From Acrasis kona (Eukaryota; Heterolobosea; Eutetramitea; Acrasida; Acrasidae), in contig JAOPGA020000687.1 in the NCBI GenBank assembly GCA_026419775.2, forward strand, positions 1-64,000: a DNA stretch of 64,000 nucleotides, read 5' to 3'. Of this stretch, positions 10,785-19,456 are shown in pieces. Made by a program: the position numbers and the translations under genes. A model generated the notes under the pieces. It was not told the DNA's origin. It saw only the letters and a program-made list of their open reading frames with translations, and ran no database searches. Position 1 is the first letter of the stretch; each line of letters begins with the position of its first letter.

Positions 10785-11182
10785 ATGTCCTCCTTGTGCA
10801 TAATCCAAGTCACTGTTACACCAGATAAAAAAATAGCAAGTTTATCGTTATCATCACCCTGGAGTCTGAATGATACAAACCTGTATGAACTAAGTGGAAA
10901 CCAAGCACATAAATGGTTAGACGAAGATGAAGCAATTGGAGGTGACAATGCGTACAAGTTCATTAACCATTTTTCTCTAAACAGGCAGACACAGAGGACG
11001 AAAAAAAGTGGAACTATGAGTGGGCACGCTACCGTACTGTAGTTGAGAATGTATTCGCCTCCGTAAAACAATGGAAGATTTGCGGTGTTAAGTTCAGAGC
11101 ATCTGCTTTGAGAGACATCACCAGTACTGGTCAGTCTCTTTGTTCATCATGTTTGTTGCTCCGCTTCGTGGGAAGAAGTTGA
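10785..11182 (+). pseudogene. DDE-superfamily (PIF/Harbinger-like) transposase relic
   Basis: The first part in one frame has the pattern of the middle of a DDE_Tnp_4 endonuclease: WSLNDTNLYELS resembles the GS..D segment and EAIGGDNAYKF the G-D-x-x-Y segment. After a frameshift near 11010 the C-terminal signature follows: RYRTVVENVFASVKQWKI, equivalent to the conserved R..vE..F..lK helix that carries the last acidic residue. It ends at a TGA (11180-11182). The N-terminal half is missing, so the copy is dead. A 32-bp repeat found also at 6962 lies 28 bases downstream and may belong to the element end. Confidence 0.7.
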
Positions 11183-11209
11183 AATGAAACAATAATTGAA
11201 TAAAAAACA

Positions 11210-11241
11210 CTGTCTGGATTGGGGATAATTGAGCATTCTTT
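11210..11241. repeat. 32-bp dispersed repeat, copy 2
   Basis: 31 of 32 bases agree with 6962-6993. It is immediately 3' of the transposase relic. Confidence 0.7.
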
Positions 11242-11405
11242 TTTATATCGCCAAATATATTTTATTCAACCAAATATAGCCGAAGGAGTCCTTTACGTTT
11301 GGAAATGATGACAGCGGGACCTTGTCCCTCCTTATACAAAAGTTCATATTTTCAGTTCTTCGTCTTAGACATTGATTGACATTTCCTAATAGTCAACAAA
11401 AAATC

Positions 11406-12770
11406 ATGATGCTTTCGAAGGTTTATACTGATAACAAGCAGCAATCTGTCACTCAAGCATTATCAAAGTACGACATTAATTACGAGGTTTTGTACGAAGA
11501 TGCAGATCTTGGGGAATGCTTTCAATCATACCTCAAGAGCGTCAGAAACATATGCCCCTTCCTCTTTCTAAAAGAAATAGAAGTAAGATTGCACAATTTT
11601 TCGTCGATTGACCAACTTCCAGTGCTTTTTAACGTACGTGGGCTCCAAGTCTCGATACATTTGTGCCAATAAAATCATAAGTCAATACCTATGTGACAAG
11701 TCTGGTCATGAAGTAAATATTGGGCATCAAGAAAAGGCAGCACTGCTTGAAAATTTTGGCAGATGCAGTGAAGAACTCTGTCCTGGAGATTTGTTTGATG
11801 AAGTCCGAATTTCAGTCTACCTAGAGCTGAAACTTGATTGCTTCGACAATTTTATAAGTTCTGAATTCTTTGTACATCATGTAGAACAAAAGTTGAAGTA
11901 CGATATAAATTACCTTTTCAAAATCGGGACACTCAAGAAATCTGATTCCTCCTCAAGTGGTGATTCCGATTTGGACTCAAGCAATAGTACAGACTCACCG
12001 GTGGTCAAGTCCGTCCAATCAAAATTATGCAATTCCAAGTGCATTAATATTGAAGATGATGATTTCGAACAGTTTGAAGACATGAACGATCTCACAAAGT
12101 GGAAGTTAGTCAACGGTAAGGGTGACAAAGCCGTTTACCTCAGCATCAAGAACCACCAAAACGGAAAACGAAGGATTAAGAAATGTTTAGAGACTGGTAT
12201 CTTTAACTACAGCCAACAAGAAGTCTTCGAATCCGTTTGCAGCGACGAATTCTTGAATCTACAAAAGAAGAGCCTAAAGAATACCTATGTTGATTACATG
12301 ACTTTTGGGAAATATGCTGCATCTGTACTACATATTAGGGTCAAGCTCAAGTAAGTACAATGCTCACAAAAATTCTAATCATCATGACCAGGTTTCCAAT
12401 AGCGGATCGCGACTTTGTAATATTCAGTTCGGCCAAGCGATTGGATAATGGAGATATTTTGATTCTGCGAAAGAGTATAAATTACGAAAAAGTACCACCA
12501 CAAAAAGATTACATTAGAGGACAATTATTCGCCGGCACTTTGATTCAAAAAATCGACGAAAACACCACAAGATACAAGTTGCTCACTTTTACTGATTTGA
12601 AGGGTTGGATGTCACCCATTCTTTTCAACAAACTCTTACAGTTAAAGAAAGACGACAAGTACGCTGACATTGAAAAGGCAATAAAAATAAGAAGAAGCGC
12701 AAAGGCACCTTCGAAGAACGCACCAATCATGAAGACGCTTGCTCACTTTGAGGATTTCTCCACCCCATAA
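11406..12770 (+). CDS. RGS-START fusion protein
   Basis: Three exons: 11406-11582, 11623-12350 and 12392-12770, with 40- and 41-nt introns, giving 427 residues. Residues about 18-165 form an RGS fold: ECFQSYLKSV, FLKEIECFL, the ANKIISQYL helix, DLFDEVRISVYLEL and CFDNFISSEFF. RGS domains accelerate GTP hydrolysis by G-alpha subunits. After an acidic Ser-rich linker, residues about 210-427 form a START lipid-binding domain, with FPIADRDFV, an ILRKSINYEKVPP strand, YIRGQLFAG and a LTFTDLKGWMSP strand near the end. Joining exon 2 to 3 restores the START signature exactly, which supports the splice. The protein may link G-protein signalling to a lipid ligand; that function is inferred. Confidence 0.85.
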
Positions 12771-12861
12771 AACTCATCCACAGTCAACTTCATATGTATT
12801 AATAAAATAATGTAAATTTCATAAAAAAACAATTACACAAAACAATTTTATTGACACAAAT

Positions 12862-15506
12862 TTACACGGATGATTTAATACATTGACATTTGTCTTGATT
12901 CGTGGGTGCTGTAAGACCAAGTTCATACCAATGCAACCAACCAACTTCACATACCATACATCCATTTTCGTCGAGTTGTGCTGGAGCAGGTGTTGTGGCG
13001 AGTATAGATTTGCGACCAACGTATATACATTGGCAGCGATCTCCGTTCGTTTGAGTACTCAAACCCAAATCATACCAATGAGACCAGTCTTTAGGACAAT
13101 ACCAACATCCTCTATCGTCACTTAATGGCGTAGATGTAGTTGCTGGGGGCATGATCAAAATACAAGCGCATCTATCAGATGGTTGGCTAAGACCCAATTC
13201 CCACCAATGTTGATATCCAGGTGGACAAGTCCAACAATTTAGACCAGGAGGAGTGGGAGAGTTTGTGGGTGCCTCGGTGGTTGGTGCCGCAGTGGTGGTA
13301 GTAGGAGCAGGTGTTGTTGTGGTGGGCGCTGTAGTAGTAGTTGTTGGAGCGGATGTTGTTGTGGTTGGAGTCTTTGTGGTAGTTGGTGCAGATGTGGGTG
13401 AGTCTGCGGGTGGCGCAGTAGTGGTGTCCGTTGGTGCAGGAGCAGGAGTGGGTGCTTCAGTGGTCGTTGATGGCGCTGGTGTCTTCGTAATCGCCTTTGT
13501 TGTTGTAGAGGGCACTGGTGCAGTAGTGACGGTCTGCCTCTTCTTGTGACACAAATATGGCTTCTTGTATTCATTGGTGATAGTTCTCCACTTACCAACG
13601 TTACCAAATACGCGGTTGTGAATGAACGAAATGTAATTGTTGTTGTATCGAGGGAAATTTCCATCAAAGTTTTCGTAAGCGAAAGAGCGACCGTCATCCC
13701 ATTTGAACGCATCGTCATTCGTCACGCGTGCACCACCAATCCAGAACTCGGCACATGTGTCAGGAACGAACGAGTTGATCCATGAATTTATCTTCCATGT
13801 AACGATAGATGCCAAGAATCCACCTTGGTCTCTGCAGAATTGTCTTGCCTCCATATAAGTTACGCTCGTTGTGTATAGATTGTAACAATAATCATCATAC
13901 TGGCTCCATCCTTCTGGACACCCGTTGACTGTTGGTGTAGTTGGTGCTGGAGTGGTAGTAGTAGGGGCAGTTGTTGTTGTGGTAGGCGCTGTGGTGGTAG
14001 TTGTTGGAGCGGGTGTTGGTGGTCTAGTTGTAGGGGCAGGTGTTGTTGTTGTTGGTGCTGGAGTCGTTGTAGTGGGGGCGGTTGTTGTAGTGGGACTACT
14101 TATTAACATGCATTGACATCTATCTCCGTTAGTAGGGGCTGAATAGCCATTGTTGAACCAATGGATATATCCAGCGGGACATGTCCAACATCCTCTTGTA
14201 TCTGATGTTGGAGTTGGAGCAGGAGTTGGTGCCTTGGTTGTAGTTGGCGCTGTTGTGGTGGTTGGCGCCTTTGTAGTAGTTGGTGCTGTTGTTGTAGTAG
14301 TTGGTGTGGATGAGATTTTAACGCAAGCACACTTGTCGCCACCAGGAGCAGATGTATATCCATTGTTGAACCAATGGATATATCCAGCGGGACATGTCCA
14401 ACATCCTCTTGTGTCTGATGTTGGAGTTGGAGCTGTGGTGGTGGTTGGTGCGCTGGTGGTGGTTGCGGTAGGTGGCACCTTCATTAATGGAGAGATGGGT
14501 CTGTATCCTGATTCCATGTTACATTCGTTTACTCCCTTCTTGATGTAGAAGACGCCGGCCATACCCCAATAAGGTCCCCATGAGTTAACTGCAATCCAGT
14601 ACTTTGTTCCGTATCCATCAACACCCCATCCGGTGACCATCACTGAGTGACCTCCAGCCTTTCCTCCTGCTGTGTATGTATAAACACCACTGTTGTAGTT
14701 CAAAAAGTCATCATACACATCAAATCCGATTTGTATGGGTCCAAAGTTGTAAATATCATTCATCATGGCAGCCTCACCGGACAGTTGAGTGAAAGAGGCT
14801 GAGTAGTATTTTGTTGGATTGTTCATTCCGTAACAATAACCTGCTTGTCCTGTTTTACCTGATGTGTATGTGTAATCAGAGTCGGCCACATTTCCTGTTG
14901 ACTGGAAAAAGTTCCACACCCCAGGTAGCGTGCCACCTCCACATCCTGCGTTACTTGTGTCGCAACTAATAGGGTATTGGACTGACATGACTTTGTTGAC
15001 GGCTCCTCTTGTGGCGATGCACATTCTAAATCCGAGTACGTTACCACCCGCGAATGCCCTATTATCAACTTAAGAATGAATGATTTCAGGTCACTTACCA
15101 ACATCCTCCACATCCGGCTTGATCCCTAACGGGTTGTACGCAGTATGGGTATTGAACTCTGGCATCATAAGAATCTGGTAAGTTGGCCTCAACATTTCTT
15201 AGATTTCTTCTTCTCAGTTCGGGGGTCTCTTCTGGAGCCTCTGTGTCAAGAGTCATGTTGAGCCCCAATAAATATCTTACACCAGTGGTAGTGGTGTTGT
15301 CAAATCTTGCATTAAAACCGGCTCTCCAGCCTATTTATGGTTAGTACGAACGTGAGCATGAAGTCGATAAAATTACCTGGCCTTACAGAGTTGATGTAGT
15401 TGATGATGTTACTATTTATAACAGCGTTGTCGGTTTGGCATGCAACTATAACCGCGATATAGGCATACAAGAAGATCTTGAGTATTAAACACGATCTTGC
15501 TTGCAT
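12862..15506 (-). CDS. Secreted cathepsin B-like protease fused to a C-type lectin and five Cys/His/Trp modules
   Basis: Three exons: 15377-15506, 15099-15330 and 12862-15058 (introns 46 and 40 nt), giving 852 residues. There is a signal peptide and a short propeptide with a WRAGFNARF segment as in cathepsin B. A C1A peptidase follows, with active Cys120 (QAGCGGCWAF), His258 (GGHSVMVTGWG) and Asn279 (VNSWG). The HH-bearing occluding loop of classical cathepsin B is not seen. Then come Thr/Pro linkers, two C-x-x-C-P-x-G-x-x-H-W modules (340-367, 411-438), a C-type lectin domain (501-626, with EFWIGG and a terminal CHKK), more linker and three further modules (729-753, 772-798, 821-847). It is likely a secreted protease targeted to sugars or prey walls; the target is inferred. 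Confidence 0.9.
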
Positions 15507-16184
15507 TGCTTTCTGCTATGATGTTAAATGATAAAAAACCGATTTTTAAATCAGGATCTTGTCACACTTCAAGTCTGATTCCATATATAGTATGTAACAA
15601 GTCTTTTTGGTAGATTCGGATATTTTACAACAATGTTCAATTCAGAACACCCGCTGAAACGAATTTACCCAATCAGAAAATGGAAACGATTCGGTTTCGT
15701 TAGCGGCTTTTCTTCATGGTTACCGAATTAGCAAAGGAAGATAACATATGAAGAGTCATTTTACATAGTGTACCAGTTTTGCAGCGCATCATTTGAATGT
15801 TTTTTGACTATGCATTTTCGAATGAAGTTTTTGAATCCACAATTTGTTGGTTCACTTAATCAAAATTCTCGTGATTGTACTTATAAATTCTGGATGATAG
15901 ATATATTGGTTGAAAATGACCTTAATCGAATTTATGCTGCAGTTCTATGTTCCCGAGTACTTTATGATTCAAGTCGTTTTCATAATTTCAGCTTATCGGC
16001 TGGTCCACAGTCACTGATTTGTATCACTGCAGTTGGTATAACCAGACAGTTGTCCTGCATAGGGCATAGGGCCGCGCTCAGCTACTTCCAATGGTCACGA
16101 CTTTGTATATATGGTTGACTTTTTCCCGTTGTAATGTACCCTGTATTATGTAACATTGAGATTTAGCTAAAAAATATACATTCT
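15507..16184. other. Intergenic region
   Basis: Lies between the protease promoter and the 3' end of the small secreted gene. A roughly 100-codon plus-strand ORF (to 16118) has no recognisable domain or signal and is probably chance. Confidence 0.45.
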
Positions 16185-16556
16185 TTATTGATCATATTGT
16201 TGTTGCATCAAATCTTGTTGTTGCTGGGCACCTTCTCTTCCGAATACATGTTCTGGGTTTTGTGCAAAAGTGGATCCTCCAGCCCGGTTGTATTCTCTTC
16301 TGTTTCTGATTCTATTTCTAATGTTTCCAAAGAATCCTGTTTTACGACCGGGAGCTCTTCTTTGATCAATCTGCGCTTGTTGTTGTGCACCTGCTCTCCC
16401 AAAGACGTGCTCTGGGTCCTGTTTGTATGTAGACCCACCAGCTCTCTCGAATTCTCTCCTGTTCCTTCTGGCGTTCCTAATGTTGTTGAAGAAGTTGCAA
16501 TAGCATGTAGCTGCTAGCACAGACATTAAAACAAAGACGACTAGGGCTGCTCTCAT
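16185..16556 (-). CDS. Small secreted basic protein with two tandem 46-residue repeats
   Basis: A 123-residue intronless ORF with a good signal peptide (about residues 1-20). The mature part is two copies of one unit: FF(N/G)NIRN, an Arg-rich stretch with RRE(F/Y), RAGGST, then PEHVFGR, then GAQQQ. The second copy starts near residue 73 after a KTG linker and ends in a Gln-rich tail. The dibasic sites would suit processing into two similar cationic peptides, so a secreted peptide precursor or antimicrobial peptide is possible. There is a weak resemblance to the GG..GR..G rhythm of bacterial KGG stress repeats. Function unknown. Confidence 0.75.
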   Translation of the reverse strand: MRAALVVFVLMSVLAATCYCNFFNNIRNARRNRREFERAGGSTYKQDPEHVFGRAGAQQQAQIDQRRAPGRKTGFFGNIRNRIRNRREYNRAGGSTFAQNPEHVFGREGAQQQQDLMQQQYDQ

Positions 16557-16677
16557 TTTTCGTTAATATTTTAGATCCATTCTGCTTTTATTAGCCTGGT
16601 CTATCGCCTGATATATTTGTTGTAATCTTCCTTTTATAAGACATAAGAACATGCAGTACGCGATTCAACAGACCGGA

Positions 16678-16716
16678 CCTACATTCTATTACTAAGTCTC
16701 AGTAATAGAATGTAGG
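16678..16716. repeat. Perfect 16-bp inverted repeat (hairpin)
   Basis: CCTACATTCTATTACT at 16678-16693 is exactly complementary to 16701-16716, with a 7-base spacer. It lies upstream of the small secreted gene. The inner TATTACT/AGTAATA also occurs in the hairpin at 46888. Confidence 0.9.
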
Positions 16717-16856
16717 AATTCACATTTACAACTATATTACTAGTATAATTCACTACATTGATAATTAAAATGTTGGTAAACAGCTTATTCTCAACAGTGG
16801 CACGATAGATATTTTTTTTGTAAACAAGATCATGAGGATTGGAAGGAACAGTTTCA

Positions 16857-17240
16857 ATGGGAAACAAACATGCAAATGGCCGTCGCAAGTATAACTTTCA
16901 TTATATTAAGCCCTCAGAATTCATTTCCAACTGTAATATTGAACAAGAGCGAAACTTCATAAAATTGGACGTTCCCGATAAAAACGCCAAATGTTACCTA
17001 TTAACAAATATTCTGGACGAGAAGGAATGTGAGTACTACATACAACAAACCCGAACAATTTGGGTACGAACCCCTTGTCAATGAATACCCCGAAGATTAT
17101 CGTAACAATGACAGAGTTACATACCCCCAAAGACCGGCAATATATTGATTTTTAATCACGATTTGATGCACGAAGGTCTTGAGGTCACAAATGGAACGAC
17201 ATTACAATCCTATTTGGAATCAAGCATGTTGTACTCCAAA
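16857..17240 (+). pseudogene. Degraded 2OG-Fe(II) oxygenase (prolyl-4-hydroxylase-like)
   Basis: The N-terminal part reads to ILDEKECEYYIQQT, the usual start of a P4H-type dioxygenase. After a frameshift near 17050 it reads FGYEPLVNEYPEDYRNNDRV. The next reading is PKTGNILIFNHDLMHEGLEV, the region of the distal metal-binding His. The central part with the HxD iron ligands is missing, so an internal deletion plus frameshifts inactivate it. The following sequence is not clearly related. Confidence 0.6.
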
Positions 17241-17808
17241 TCAGGCCATTTGGAAGCCAACGGCGATTTATACAATTCAACCCTTACTTACCTAGAGGCA
17301 CAGTGCCGGCATACAAGTCAACCATGGTCACTCTTCAAGGGAATATCCAGAACATCACATTGAGTCCTTGCCATCAGACACAGTCATGCATATTTTTAGT
17401 TTTGCTATACCAAATACACTATTTTGTTGTTCCAGGGTGTGTAGACGTTAGAATTACTTTTCTTGTGAAACTTCTCTTTGAGAGAAATTGTACCTTTCTG
17501 ATTTTGAATGTGTTCCTTCTCATCTTACCGGTGATAATTGGTATAATCACTATCGTGATCGGTATAGAGCGAATAAAAAACTAGAGGTAGTATTACTTTC
17601 CTGAGAGATTGCACAAAGAAGTCACGATGTTAAACATGAAAAGTAATGTTAATGTTGCTGCTAGTCATAAAAGGCACATGTACGTATGAAGAGGCGCGTC
17701 AAGGTGGAAAAACAATATTGAAAACTAGAATGAGATAAAATCCGATCTATCAACTTGATTACAATAATTTCATGACTACATCGTTTTATTATATTTTGAC
17801 ATGAACAC
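17241..17808. other. Region after the oxygenase relic, no firm gene
   Basis: A plus-strand ORF ending at 17584 has a hydrophobic, membrane-like C-terminal half but no start or homolog I can name; it may be part of the decayed locus. The rest is AT-rich 3' flank of the leftward E2 gene. Confidence 0.35.
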
Positions 17809-18339
<531 letters not shown>

Positions 18340-18390
18340 TCTTTGAATTTTATTAGTTGATTGTAAGCAAAACCAATCAATTTATCAAAC
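18340..18390. promoter_or_regulatory. 51-bp shared divergent promoter
   Basis: Only 51 bases separate the ATG of the leftward E2 gene from the ATG of the rightward hydratase gene. Any core promoter must serve both or lie inside coding sequence. It is AT-rich, with no clear TATA in either direction. Confidence 0.5.
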
Positions 18391-19281
18391 ATGCAGTCGG
18401 ACGACACAAACAAGATCGAAACCAAGAATATTTCATATAACAAAAGAGACTTGATTTTATACGCTCTAGGTATTGGAAGAACTGATAAAAGATACATTTA
18501 CGAACTTGACCCATCATTTTGCGCGTTCCCCACATACCCACTGGTATTGAATTTAAAAGGAGATTATCAAGATGTTAATTTATATGCTGACCAAGTTAAT
18601 ATAAATAAAATTCCAGGAATGAAACAAATAGATTTAAGAAAAGTTGTGCACGGTGAGCAGTACTACGAAGTTATCCAAGCAATACCGACATCAGGGAATT
18701 TCATACTTGAGGAGAATGTGTCTGACATTTGGGACACTGGAAGAGGCATGATTATAGACAAGGACGCAGTTATGAAGGATTCCAACACGGGGATTACCTA
18801 TGCAAAACTCACCACTAGCGCATTTGTAATTGGTGCAGGCGGTTTCAACGGAAAGAAAAAACCACAAAGACCCATCCCTAAACTTTTAAATAAAGAACCT
18901 GATGTTGTTCATGAGGAAATTATCCCTCAAAATGCGAACCTTCTCTATAGATTATCTGGTGACTATAATCCACTCCATGTTGATGATAGTATTGGCAAGA
19001 ATCTTGGAATGAAGGGAGCAATTTTGCATGGGTTGTGCACGTATGGGTACTCTGCTGCTGCGGTTCTCATTCACTTTGCGAACAATGATTCATCTAAGTT
19101 TAAATCAATTTATGGTAAATTTGCATCCCCGGTGTACCCTGGTGAAACACTGCAAACTCTAATGTGGAAGGCTCAAACTGAGGAGGGACATGCAATTGCT
19201 TTTGAAACAAGAGTAAAGGAAAGGAATATAGCAGTCATTACAAATGGACTTGTAATTCTACACACAACTAGTAAATTGTAG
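18391..19281 (+). CDS. Peroxisomal 2-enoyl-CoA hydratase 2 (MaoC-like double hotdog)
   Basis: A 296-residue intronless enzyme. It hydrates trans-2-enoyl-CoA to (3R)-hydroxyacyl-CoA in peroxisomal beta-oxidation. The N-terminal half is the degenerate hotdog that binds the acyl chain (YALGIG..., DLRKVVHGEQ). The C-terminal half has the hydratase-2 motif LYRLSGDYNPLHVD with the catalytic Asp and His, followed by GAILHGLCTYGYSA. The protein ends in SKL, a textbook PTS1 peroxisome-import signal. Here it is a stand-alone hydratase, not fused to a dehydrogenase as in the animal multifunctional enzyme. Confidence 0.93.
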   Translation: MQSDDTNKIETKNISYNKRDLILYALGIGRTDKRYIYELDPSFCAFPTYPLVLNLKGDYQDVNLYADQVNINKIPGMKQIDLRKVVHGEQYYEVIQAIPTSGNFILEENVSDIWDTGRGMIIDKDAVMKDSNTGITYAKLTTSAFVIGAGGFNGKKKPQRPIPKLLNKEPDVVHEEIIPQNANLLYRLSGDYNPLHVDDSIGKNLGMKGAILHGLCTYGYSAAAVLIHFANNDSSKFKSIYGKFASPVYPGETLQTLMWKAQTEEGHAIAFETRVKERNIAVITNGLVILHTTSKL

Positions 19282-19456
19282 TTTGTTTTAAATCGCTCCC
19301 TCATGATTATTCTCTCTCCTTTGCGTTTGGCTTTTGTAACTGTTAAAAATAATTTAACTAAAGCTCGTTTTGTACAAGTGTCAAATATCAGACAAGTACG
19401 CCACCATCAACTTTCAGAAGGGAACTTGTCAACCTTCAGATTTTTTTTATTTTAAT

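Noticed and set aside
11608-11672. A 16-nt intron (from 11634) in the RGS domain.
   Set aside because: A 40-nt intron at 11583-11622 also restores frame and gives the better RGS sequence FLKEIECFL.
15768-16118. Roughly 116-codon ORF between the protease and the small secreted gene.
   Set aside because: Starts at a non-ATG codon, lacks motifs and has no signal or codon pattern like neighbours.
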